Shown here one piece after another: positions 28,290 to 35,735 of a DNA stretch of 64,000 nucleotides. Below the pieces are notes generated by a model. That model searched no databases. It was given only the letters and a program-made list of their open reading frames with translations, and was not told the origin of the DNA. The stretch spans positions 1 through 64,000 of the forward strand of contig NZ_BCQQ01000003.1 in the NCBI RefSeq assembly GCF_001552155.1, in the 5' to 3' direction. The translations under genes and the position numbers were made by a program. Source of the stretch: Actinomadura formosensis NBRC 14204. Lineage in GTDB: Bacteria > Actinomycetota > Actinomycetes > Streptosporangiales > Streptosporangiaceae. Each line of letters opens with the position of its first letter. The stretch's first letter is position 1.

Positions 28290-29729
28290 TCAGCTTTGCT
28301 TCGGGCGGCGGTGCAGGAGCGGGATCAGGTTGAGTGCCAGACCCACCACGGCAACGGCACTGACCAGGTTGACGCCCGGGTGGAACTCCGCGAAGCCGCC
28401 GCCGGCGGTCGTTCCACCCGCGACGAGCGCGGTGACCACGGCCAGGACGAGGGCGGCGCCGACCTGTCCCGAGGTCTGGACGAGGCCGGAGGCCAGTCCC
28501 TGCTCGGAGTCGTCGATTCCGTCGGTGGCCTGCGCCATGATCGAACTGAACCCGAACGCGAACCCGCCGCCCAGCAAGAGCATCGTCGGCAGGATCGTGA
28601 CCACGTAGTGCGGGGCGTTCCCGGCCGCGGCCAGGAACCAGCCGTAGCCGAGGGTGAGGGACGTCATGGAGCTGATGATCAGGCGGGGCGTCCCGTATCG
28701 GTCGATCAGGCGTCCGACGAAGGGGGATCCGAAGGCGACGAGCAGTCCGGCGGGAAGCAGCCCCATGGCCATCTCCAGCGGCGACCAGTGCAGGACGTCC
28801 TGCAGGTAGAGCGTCATCATGAACTGGAAACTGAGGTACGAGCCGAACAGCGCGATGATGCTCAGGTTGGCGCGGACGATGGAGCCGATCCGCAGGATGC
28901 CGAGCCGGATCAGCGGGTGCCGCACCTTGTTCTCCGCGACGAAGAAGCCGGTCAGCAGGGCGGCCGCGAGCACGACGGAGCCGAGTGTGATGGGGGCCAG
29001 CCAGCCGCGGTCGGGCGCCGAGACCACGGTGTAGACCGCGAGCAGCATGCCGCCGGTGAGCGTCACGGCGCCGACGATGTCATGGCCGCCACCGGCCGCC
29101 GGCTTGTCCCGAGGGATCAGTGCGACACCCGCGACCAGGGCGATGACCGCGAGCGGGACGGGCGTCAGGAACGTCCAGCGCCATCCGAAGCCGGTCAGCA
29201 GCCCGCCCAGGATCAGCCCGGACGAGTAGCCGCTGGCGCCGAAGACGGAGAACACCGACAGCGCCCGGTTGCGCGCGGGCCCCTCCTGGAAGGTCGTGGT
29301 CAGGATGGACAGGGCGGTGGGCGCGGTGAACGCGGCGGCCAGTCCCTTGACGAAACGGGTGACGATCAGCATCGAACCGTCGTTCATCAGTCCGCCCACC
29401 AGGGACGCGACCGCGAACACGGCCAGCGCGGCGAGAAAGACCCGGCGGCGGCCGAGCAGGTCGGCGGTACGTCCGCCGAGAAGAAGCAGCCCGCCGTAGC
29501 CGAGGACGTAGCCGTTCACGATCCACTGCAGTGATGTGGTGGAAAGGCCGAGTTCAGCGCCGATCGACGGCAGCGCGACGCCCACCATCGAGACGTCGAG
29601 GGCGTCGAGGAACAGCACGGCGCACAGGACCGCGAGGACCCCCCACAGCCGGGGAGTCCAGGTCTGTTCGGGCAGCGCGCCTTCGGCGCCCCGCACACGG
29701 ACGGTGGAGGCAGGTGAGGTGTCGGTCAT
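28290..29729 (-). CDS. MFS drug-efflux transporter, DHA2 (EmrB/QacA) type
   Basis: A 479-residue proton-driven exporter with about 14 predicted helices. It has motif D1-like LDALDVSMVGVALPSI in helix 1, motif A GGRTADLLGRRRVFL between helices 2 and 3, and motif C near SGYSSGLILGGLLTG in helix 5. ATG 29729 is chosen over in-frame upstream ATGs that would run through the operator region. It is divergent from a marR gene with paired palindromes between them, the classical layout of a repressor-controlled efflux pump. Substrate unknown. Confidence 0.92.
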   Translation of the reverse strand: MTDTSPASTVRVRGAEGALPEQTWTPRLWGVLAVLCAVLFLDALDVSMVGVALPSIGAELGLSTTSLQWIVNGYVLGYGGLLLLGGRTADLLGRRRVFLAALAVFAVASLVGGLMNDGSMLIVTRFVKGLAAAFTAPTALSILTTTFQEGPARNRALSVFSVFGASGYSSGLILGGLLTGFGWRWTFLTPVPLAVIALVAGVALIPRDKPAAGGGHDIVGAVTLTGGMLLAVYTVVSAPDRGWLAPITLGSVVLAAALLTGFFVAENKVRHPLIRLGILRIGSIVRANLSIIALFGSYLSFQFMMTLYLQDVLHWSPLEMAMGLLPAGLLVAFGSPFVGRLIDRYGTPRLIISSMTSLTLGYGWFLAAAGNAPHYVVTILPTMLLLGGGFAFGFSSIMAQATDGIDDSEQGLASGLVQTSGQVGAALVLAVVTALVAGGTTAGGGFAEFHPGVNLVSAVAVVGLALNLIPLLHRRPKQS

Positions 29730-29750
29730 AGTCACGTCGGAGGACAGTAC

Positions 29751-29814
29751 ATGCATATGCATCAAATGTCTACGCACTAATTTCTTAGGAATTTAATGTG
29801 AGTGCATCTGATGC
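29751..29814. promoter_or_regulatory. Paired palindromes between marR and the MFS gene
   Basis: ATGCATATGCAT at 29751-29762 (22 bases before the MFS ATG) and GCATCTGATGC at 29804-29814 (24 bases before marR). Both contain the half-site TGCATC. The AT-rich stretch between them (29763-29800) would hold the divergent promoters. Probable MarR operators, one for each gene. Confidence 0.5.
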
Positions 29815-29837
29815 GTGCGCATGGTACGATCCGCGGC

Positions 29838-30212
29838 ATGGAGGCGAAGGCTGCTCTGGTCGCGCGATGGCGCGGGCTGGCGACCTGCTACAACACGGTG
29901 GCGTGCGCCCTGGACCGCGCCCTGCAGGACGCCCATGGCCTGAGCATGAGCGAGTACGAGACGCTCGACCGCCTTGTCGACCTCGACTGTGAGAAGCACC
30001 GCATGCAGGAGATCGCCGCCGCGATGTACCTCAGCCAGAGCGCCCTGTCCCGCACGGTCGCCCGCCTGGAGAAGCACGGCTACGTCAAGCGCGGCCTCTG
30101 CGAGAACGATCGCCGCGGCGTCTTCGTCGAGATCACCGAGGCCGGACGCCGCTGCCATGCCGAGGCCCGCGACACCCACCTGAAGATCCTCGCGGAGCAC
30201 CTGACCTCCTGA
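29838..30212 (+). CDS. MarR-family transcriptional regulator
   Basis: A 124-residue winged helix-turn-helix protein, slightly shorter than the family's usual 140-150. It has the N-terminal dimer helix (VARWRGLATCYNTVACALDRAL), the recognition region MQEIAAAMYLSQSALSRTVARLEKHGYV, and the wing CENDRRGVFVEITEAG. The C-terminal dimer helix is short. Cys18 lies in the N-terminal helix, and a second Cys pair could make it redox-sensitive, but this is speculative. ATG 29838 is preferred to an upstream ATG at 29802 that overlaps the operator. It probably represses the divergent MFS pump. Confidence 0.9.
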   Translation: MEAKAALVARWRGLATCYNTVACALDRALQDAHGLSMSEYETLDRLVDLDCEKHRMQEIAAAMYLSQSALSRTVARLEKHGYVKRGLCENDRRGVFVEITEAGRRCHAEARDTHLKILAEHLTS

Positions 30213-30258
30213 CCCGGAGAGATCACCTGGCCCCAGCCCCCGGAAGAGGCCCCGCACC

Positions 30259-30415
30259 GTTCCTCGACGGCGCGGGAGCCAGGCGGGGTGCTGCTGGTGG
30301 CCTGCTAGACCCGGCGCACGTCCGCTGCCCGCCCCGCACCGAGATCCACCTGTTCGCCCGGGCAGGCCCGATCAGCAAAGGCGCCCTGGTTCCCGTCAGC
30401 ACCCATCCGGCGGCC
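30259..30415. repeat. Diverged repeat copy A
   Basis: This stretch aligns almost without gaps to 33860-34014, at roughly three-quarters identity by eye. Both start TTCCTCGACGGCGCGGGAGCC and end near CAGCACCCATCC. In copy A one frame gives GPISKGALVPVSTHP; copy B gives GRVSEGAVVPISTHP after a frame change, so the two come from the same coding sequence, now decayed. I do not recognise the family. The rest of 30213-30554 shows no gene. Confidence 0.5.
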
Positions 30416-30554
30416 GAGCAGGGCGGCGTTGTCCAACTGGTCGCCGAGCCCGCCCCCGGAGCCGCTCCCCCGAGGTGACCGCCTGGGGAGTGCGTTTCAT
30501 GACCGGCCGTCGGGCAACCTGGGCCCTGGGCGAAAGCGGTCCGCGTACAACGGA

Positions 30555-30870
30555 GCCAGGAGCCGAGGCGTTGTGGGAGGTCGCGTGATCGCCACGCTCA
30601 CCGGCATCGTCCGCAGGCCGTACGACCGCGCCGCGCTGGACGTCGCCGCCTTCGCCCCAGCACGGGCCGCGGCTTCATGACGGAGGACGTTGACCTGACC
30701 GCCCGCTACGCGTTCGGCCCCCTTGGGCTGCACCGTGTCGAGGCGGACGTTCAGCCGGGCAACGAACCGTCACACCGCCCCGGCTTCCGCCGTGAAGGCT
30801 TCTCCCCGGAGCTCCCCAACATCGGCGGCGTCCGGCGTGACCACGAACGCCGGGCGATCATCACCGGCAT
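30555..30870 (+). pseudogene. Decayed RimJ-type GNAT acetyltransferase
   Basis: Two frames together give the C-terminal half of a GNAT enzyme. One reads ATLTGIVRRPYDRAALDVA. The next reads MTEDVDLTARYAFGPLGLHR, then VEADVQPGNEPS, GFRREGF and IGGVRRDHERRAI. The pattern FGxxGLHRVEAxxxPxN is typical of RimJ-like acetyltransferases. A frameshift near 30665 separates the two parts, several residues are missing between PGNEPS and GFRREGF, and the N-terminal half is absent. Not functional. Confidence 0.65.
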
Positions 30871-31655
30871 GACGACCAGCCCTCTTGCGCCCCGAACCTC
30901 CTCCCCCAGCCGGACGAGAGGAAGCCGCAGACGGCAGACCACTGAAAATCACACCCGCCCCTGCCGGGGCGTCCGAACCTTACGCCGGGCTGGATGCTTC
31001 AACTGCAGGAACCGCTGACTGGGCTGCCGTGCGTTCTCGTGAGCGTCCCCGTCTGGGCTGGGGAGGCTGGGCGCGGGCCGCGCGACGGCACGGGCGGCAT
31101 CCCTCGTGCGCAGAGCCGGGCGCGGCCACCCAGCGACCCGCGCACCGGGGCGTCTTGAACAAGGCCGCGCAGTTGGCGGTCCTGGGGTCGTCTCAAGGCG
31201 GCGTGTGGGTGGCCTGGACATACAGATGGCACTTTGACGTCCCCATGTGTTCATGGCCTGGTCAGCCCCCATGTACAGGCGCGTATGACGGCCTTGGACG
31301 TCAATGGGTGGTGTTCGGCACCGGCGCCCTGGCGGGCTCCTGGACCGGCCGCAGAGATCGCGCGCCCGGCGGCCAGCCGGGCTAGGTCTTCTCCTCGCAA
31401 CAGAAATCCGACGAAACCATAGACAACTGTCCGGATCAGGAGCTTTACATACCTGTATCAGGAGTGTCTTCAGCCCCACTGGTATTCCCATTTACCAACA
31501 CAAACATAGCTTCGGATCTGTTGATATCGGTCCGTGGGACGAACGGCCGGTTTCGGCGGGGTTGCATGGTGGCTGCGGAAGTGGTCCGAGGCCGGCAGCA
31601 GCATCGCCCGCGATGGAGCCGGTGGAATGTCGTCCCGCGACGAAGGGAGGACATC
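30871..31655. other. Gene-poor region upstream of the small secreted peptide
   Basis: About 785 bases with no recognisable gene on either strand. GC content falls at 31400-31530. That part holds two copies of ATCAGGAG at 31435-31442 and 31457-31464, 22 bases (two helical turns) apart, which may belong to the promoter of the peptide gene. Open frames here lack ribosome sites and coding bias. Confidence 0.35.
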
Positions 31656-31832
31656 ATGATCAAAAAGATCGCCGCAACGGTGCTGACCGCTGCCGCCCTG
31701 AGCTTCGCCGCCGCCGGAGTCGCCTCCGCCGCCGACTCGGGCCAGCCCGGTCCCGGCAGCAAGCAGTGCATCCCCGGCCAGCAGGGCAACCCGCACCCTG
31801 GTTTCAAGGCCGGCGTCTGCACCAACCCGTGA
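31656..31832 (+). CDS. Small secreted two-cysteine peptide
   Basis: A 58-residue precursor. It has a textbook signal peptide: MIKK, a hydrophobic core (IAATVLTAAALSFAAAG) and the cleavage motif ASA before ADSG. The mature part would be about 32 residues, rich in Gly, Pro and Gln, with just two Cys (KQCIPG and GVCTNP) placed for one disulfide loop. The ATG has GGGAGGA at good spacing, and a strong hairpin follows the stop, so this is a complete one-gene unit despite its size. No family is recognised. Possible roles include signal, bacteriocin-like or wall-associated peptide; none is supported directly. Confidence 0.8.
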   Translation: MIKKIAATVLTAAALSFAAAGVASAADSGQPGPGSKQCIPGQQGNPHPGFKAGVCTNP

Positions 31833-31878
31833 CAAGGCACCCGTTCCCCTAACGGCCTGCGCGGTCAGGAACGGGTGA

Positions 31879-31919
31879 CGGTCCCCGGGGCCGGCCGAAG
31901 AGGCCGAAGCCGGGGACCG
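31879..31919 (+). terminator. Hairpin after the small peptide gene
   Basis: Arms CGGTCCCCGG and CCGGGGACCG enclose a 21-base segment that can itself pair (GGCC/GGCC). It lies 46 bases past the stop. Beyond it, 31920-32216 shows no supported gene on either strand. Confidence 0.6.
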
Positions 31920-32216
31920 ACTACATCCCGGCGACCGCGCAGCGGACGCCCTTGAAAAGACGTTGGGCGTGTTCGTCCTGAACGTCGTTCGGATAACGAC
32001 AGTTCGGCCGTGGAGATGCGGGTTTCGGGGTCGATGTTCTGCGCAAATCTCGCCGGCTGATGTGGGCGGTGGGGCCGCGGGTGGGGCGGGTGATGGGCTG
32101 GACGGCTGGGGCCTGTTTCAAGAGTGCCGAATTGGCACCTGCCGCCCGCGCTGTGTCGCGGGCGCCGGGTCAACGTCTGGGTCTTTACGGGCTGTCCGTC
32201 GCGATAGGCCGGGAGA

Positions 32217-32729
32217 TCACGGTGTGGCTTCGGCCTCGGCGCCGTTCGGCAGCAGGGCCAGGAGCTGTGCCGCATGGCCGGGCAATTCCACTTCTGCGAG
32301 TCCGGTGATGAGGTCCCTCAGCGGAACGGGCTGGTCAACCAGGACTGTGCCGTTGGACAGGAGCCGCGTGGGCACCGGTGTGCCGAGTTCGGCCTCGCTC
32401 AGGGCCGGTCCGCCGAGTGCGCACAGAGCGTCTCCTTGGGCACGGATGCGGTTCCGGAGCCCCGTGTTACCGCCGGCGAGCGCAATGACGCGTTCAATGG
32501 TCCATGTGTCGAGTGCCATGCGGTTGTCGTACGTGGTGTTGCCTCCCGAGGCGATTGCGGAAACGGCGGCGATGGTTGTGGCGTTGATGATGGCAACGTG
32601 CGCCAGAATCTGGTCGGCGTTCCATTCACCAGCCGGTGGGACGTGGCTCGTGGCGCCGGAGTCGGCCACTGTGGCGGCAGCGTCCAACAGCGCGCGGTAG
32701 GCGTCCCGCAGCGGCTTGGCATCCATCAT
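32217..32729 (-). CDS. DinB-superfamily / maleylpyruvate isomerase N-terminal-like protein
   Basis: A 170-residue protein that looks like a four-helix DinB-fold member. LRDAYRALLDAAATVADS forms the first helix, and GEWNADQILAHVAIIN is the motif around the first metal His typical of DinB and mycothiol-dependent enzymes; GHAAQLLALLPNG is the closing helix with another His. Many such proteins in actinomycetes are thiol transferases or have unknown roles. It lies 60 bases after the ArsR-SRPBCC gene on the same strand and is probably cotranscribed with it. The start at 32729 has a weak GAAAGAAG site. Confidence 0.7.
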   Translation of the reverse strand: MMDAKPLRDAYRALLDAAATVADSGATSHVPPAGEWNADQILAHVAIINATTIAAVSAIASGGNTTYDNRMALDTWTIERVIALAGGNTGLRNRIRAQGDALCALGGPALSEAELGTPVPTRLLSNGTVLVDQPVPLRDLITGLAEVELPGHAAQLLALLPNGAEAEATP

Positions 32730-32789
32730 TTCTTCTTTCCCGGGTCGTGCGCGGGGTGAACGCGACAGAGGTTTATGGCGACATCCGTC

Positions 32790-33578
32790 TCAGGCGTGCG
32801 CGCGAGACATTTCCCATGGCGCCTGGGGGAGAATTTCTCCGGTTTCGAGCAGCGACTTGAGGTTCGCCAGCACGGCCGGCCATCCGTGCGAAATCCCGTT
32901 GAACATCGCCTGGTCGGGGAGATTCTCGTGGGTGACGGTGAGGCGGACGATGTCGTGGTGCGGCTCGACAAGGAAGGTGACGACCGACGGCTCTCTCGGC
33001 GGTTCAGCGCCGGGGGTGTCCTCGAAGGTGATGACCAGGCGCGTCGGGGGCTCGGCCTTGAGCACTTGACCGACGACGTCGACTGCGCCTGATCCGTCGA
33101 TGCGCCGGTGCTCCCAGGTCGAGCCCGGCTGCCAGTCCGAGACATTGGCATGTCCCCAGTAGCGCGCCGTCAGGTCCGCTTCCGTCAGGGCCTGCCACAC
33201 CTGCTCCGCGCTTGCGCGGATGTAGGTGACGTACACGTAGGTCGGCACGGAGGTGGGTGCGTTGGTCATGGCGTACTCCTCTGCCTGGTTCTTGATGGCA
33301 CTGATCGCTTGCAGGCGGGGCTTGTCGAACTCCGAGATCCAGCGCTCCTCGATCTCGTGGATCGGCGCCGGGTTGAGGTAGTGAAGCCGTTCCCGTCCCC
33401 GCCGTACGACGGTCACGAGGCCGGCCCGCTCAAGAACGTCGAGATGCTGGGTCGCCGACTGGCGCGCCATGTCCAGGCGTTCGCACAACTCGCGCAGCGT
33501 CTGGCCGTTGTGCTCGCGCAGGCGGTCGAGCAGGAGTCGCCGGGTGGGATCGGCCAGCGCTTTGAAGACCGAGTCCAT
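32790..33578 (-). CDS. ArsR-type regulator fused to an SRPBCC (AHSA1/CalC) domain
   Basis: A 262-residue two-domain protein. Residues 1-100 are an ArsR/SmtB winged helix: MDSVFKALADPTRRLLLDRL, the recognition segment ELCERLDMARQSATQHLDVL and the wing VTVVRRGRERLHYLNP. No CxC metal motif is present. Residues 115-250 are an AHSA1/CalC-type SRPBCC domain: VYVTYIRASAEQVWQALTE, the WQPGSTWEHR strand, and a C-terminal helix NGISHGWPAVLANLKSLLE. The lipid-binding-type pocket may sense a hydrophobic ligand and control binding by the ArsR part. ATG 33578 is chosen because a perfect operator repeat lies 31 bases upstream. First gene of a likely two-gene unit with the DinB-like protein. Confidence 0.88.
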   Translation of the reverse strand: MDSVFKALADPTRRLLLDRLREHNGQTLRELCERLDMARQSATQHLDVLERAGLVTVVRRGRERLHYLNPAPIHEIEERWISEFDKPRLQAISAIKNQAEEYAMTNAPTSVPTYVYVTYIRASAEQVWQALTEADLTARYWGHANVSDWQPGSTWEHRRIDGSGAVDVVGQVLKAEPPTRLVITFEDTPGAEPPREPSVVTFLVEPHHDIVRLTVTHENLPDQAMFNGISHGWPAVLANLKSLLETGEILPQAPWEMSRAHA

Positions 33579-33608
33579 CCCTCTCGCTTCGAGGCTCACG
33601 TTGACGAT

Positions 33609-33630
33609 TATGCAGGTATCCACCTGCATA
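33609..33630. promoter_or_regulatory. ArsR-type operator upstream of the ArsR-SRPBCC gene
   Basis: Perfect 9-bp arms TATGCAGGT and ACCTGCATA around ATCC, 31 bases before the chosen start. On the minus strand CATAAT overlaps the downstream arm and may be the -10 hexamer, so binding would block the promoter. Autoregulation is inferred. Confidence 0.6.
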
Positions 33631-34493
33631 TGTCCACCGATCGGGGTCACCGGGGATGTCCGCGGGATGAGCGGAGCGGCGGCCCACCAGCTCATACGGC
33701 TCTTCGGCCTGAGCGGCTTCGAGGTCGCACATCGCCCGGTCGTCCAGGATCAGCACGGCGAGGCTGGGGAGTTCGATTGACCGTTTGGGGTCGCCGAGCC
33801 GACCTCGGCGGCGCGGGTCACCTGCCTCGCCCCACTGACCCGGGGGGAGGTCCCGTCCCATTCCTCGACGGCGCGGGAGCCGGCCAGGTACTGCGACTGA
33901 CCTGCAAGGACCTGGCGCGCGCCCGCCGCCCATCCCGCATCGAGACCTACCAGTTCGTCCGGCAGGCCGGGTCAGCGAAGGCGCCGTGGTCCCCATCAGC
34001 ACCCATCCGACGGCGTTCGCCGCACCCGCCCCACCGGCAAGGGCGGTGGCATGCCCGTCCTCGCCGCAGCAGGGGGACGGGCCGTATGGGCAGCCGGTGC
34101 CCCTTAGCGGCTGCCCAGGATGTTCGAGTGTGCATAAAACTCCTCCCAACCAACCTTTGACCACTTTAAGTAATTGATCGGAAACAAAAAGTATTCAAAC
34201 GAAGGAGTGATGGCCGCTCGGCTGACACGGCCACTCCGGGACACAGTGATCTCCCGCAAGCGCCGCAACGGCTGCGGACACCGCACTTGCCCCGTGCGGA
34301 GGCCCCACTGGCGCGTGCGCCACCCGCACGTCCGCGACACTGTCACCGGTGGACGGCGGCGCGGAGTGAGGCTGTGGGGCGAGGACCTTCGTCCCTTGAT
34401 GGCCGGGACCCGCGATGTGTCTGGTGGAGGAAAGGACCGCCGCGGGGCGACCTGCACAGACGGTCATTCCAACGCCAGTACGGGGGGAAGTTC
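33631..34493. other. Decayed region with repeat copy B
   Basis: No intact gene is seen in about 860 bases. Bases 33860-34014 are the diverged second copy of the sequence at 30259-30415. From 34130 to 34210 the DNA is AT-rich (ACTTTAAGTAATTGATCGG), likely a promoter. A frame starting ATG 34210 has a GAAGGAG site, but its product (Arg/His/Gly-rich) lacks protein-like composition, so I do not call it. Confidence 0.4.
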
Positions 34494-34853
34494 ATGGAGA
34501 CCGGAATCCTGATCAGGTGGGGCGCACCGAGGCAGGGGCGCGAGAAGGAGTCCCTCGAGCTCTTCCGGAAGTCCGCCGACTACTACAACCGTCTCGTCAC
34601 GGACGGGAAGCTCACCTACTTCGAGCCCTTCATGCTCGGCAGTGGTGACTCCGAGGTCGAGGCCGGTTTCTTCATCCTCAAGGGAGAAGTGGCCAGCATC
34701 TTCGAACTGCTCGACAACCAGGAGTTCCGCGACCTGCTGGCACAGGGCAGCGTGCTGGCGGAGCACTACCGCTTCGACATGCTCGCAGTCGGCGAGAGCA
34801 TTCAGCGGGCGCTCGAGGAGTACCAGCGGGCACTCACGACCGTGGGCGCCTAA
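34494..34853 (+). CDS. Unknown 119-residue protein, possibly a dimeric alpha/beta barrel
   Basis: Starts METGILIRWGAPRQGREKESL after GGGGGGAAG. The pattern of strand (TGILIRW), helix (REKESLELFRKSADYYNRLV), strands (LTYFEPFMLG, EAGFFILKG), helix (SIFELLDNQEFRDLLAQGS), strand (YRFDMLAVG) and final helix would suit a ferredoxin-like dimeric alpha/beta barrel of the YCII/NIPSNAP kind. That is inference from secondary structure; I recognise no signature. Low-complexity stretches are absent and codon bias is normal, so the gene is likely real. Confidence 0.7.
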   Translation: METGILIRWGAPRQGREKESLELFRKSADYYNRLVTDGKLTYFEPFMLGSGDSEVEAGFFILKGEVASIFELLDNQEFRDLLAQGSVLAEHYRFDMLAVGESIQRALEEYQRALTTVGA

Positions 34854-34994
34854 CCCACGACACGCTCAGGGCGGAACCCCCAGGGTTTCGCCCTCTTTTC
34901 ATCACTGGCGCCCCTGGGGCCGCCGAGCAGATCAAGCACCCGCAGGCGCGGACGGGCGGCTCTCCTGTCAGGGGCGGATGCCATCATCGGGCGC

Positions 34995-35525
34995 GTGACG
35001 GACCACGACGAGTTGCTGAGGCGGGTCGCCGAGCGAGCACTCCGGGAGTCCGGTGGCGCGCTCCCACACGCCACCGCGGAACAGATCGAACAAGCCGAGG
35101 CGGCGCTCGGTTTCGCGCTGCCTCCGCTGCTGTCACGGCTCTATCAGGAGGTCGGCAACGGCGGGTTCGGCCCCGACTACCGGCTCCTGCCCCTGGCCGG
35201 AACCGACGGCCGCACCGCGGTCAGCGCCTACCTGGCGGAGCATGCTCCCGGCCGGTGGCCGACCGGTGTCCTTCCCATCCTCGACTGGGGCTGTGCCATG
35301 TACGCGGCAGTCGACTGCACCGACGCCCGAGCACCCGTCCTGCTCTTCGAACCCAACGCCGTGGAAGACGACTGGAGCGCCGCCTGGTTCGAGGACGCCG
35401 ACAGCCTCGCCGACTGGCTCCAGGCGTGGCTCTCGGAAACCGGCTGGTACGAGGAGGAAGTCATGCTGAGCGAGGACTTCGCAGGCCCACAGCCCTGGCT
35501 CCCGGCCAGGCAACGATTGGGCTGA
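34995..35525 (+). CDS. SMI1/KNR4 family protein
   Basis: A 176-residue SUKH-fold protein. The opening ATAEQIEQAEAALGFALPP and LSRLYQEVGNGGFGP are the family's characteristic first half, followed by VLPILDWGCAMYAAVDC and FEDADSLADWLQAWLS. SUKH proteins include many immunity proteins for contact-dependent and polymorphic toxins. No toxin gene is adjacent, so immunity is only a possibility. GTG start; the stop lies 11 bases outside the left end of the Tn3-type transposon. Confidence 0.88.
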   Translation: MTDHDELLRRVAERALRESGGALPHATAEQIEQAEAALGFALPPLLSRLYQEVGNGGFGPDYRLLPLAGTDGRTAVSAYLAEHAPGRWPTGVLPILDWGCAMYAAVDCTDARAPVLLFEPNAVEDDWSAAWFEDADSLADWLQAWLSETGWYEEEVMLSEDFAGPQPWLPARQRLG

Positions 35526-35536
35526 CGGACCGAGTC

Positions 35537-35574
35537 GGCCCGCGAGGAGGATCGGACCGGATTTTGGCGGTAGC
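35537..35574 (+). repeat. Left 38-bp terminal inverted repeat
   Basis: Reads inward GGCCCGCGAGGAGG, then ATCGGACCGG, then ATTTTGGCGGTAGC. It is an exact reverse complement of 40414-40451; identity stops at both ends of the 38 bases. Confidence 0.85.
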
Positions 35575-35735
35575 GGGCTGGGAGGCTGCGTTCGGTGTGG
35601 GCGTCCGGGCGTTGGCCTGCGTGGAGGCTGAGTGCAGAAGTTAGCGGTAGGCCCCGGCACTCGACCGGCGATGGTCGCGGCCATCAGGCCGCGACCATCG
35701 CCATTCCCAGGTCAGTCGTGCGGCGCGGTTGTGGA

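Noticed and set aside
28137..29534. A 465-codon plus-strand frame opposite the MFS gene
   Set aside because: Composition is rich in Gln/Asp/Arg/Gly and lacks motifs; the opposite strand is a clear 14-helix transporter.
31921..32121. 66-codon minus-strand frame
   Set aside because: No ribosome site, no known family, and it lies in decayed DNA; not strong enough to call.
34210..34512. Small frame with a GAAGGAG site in the AT-rich region
   Set aside because: The product is dominated by Arg, Gly, His and Thr without secondary-structure pattern, and it overlaps the better supported gene at 34494.
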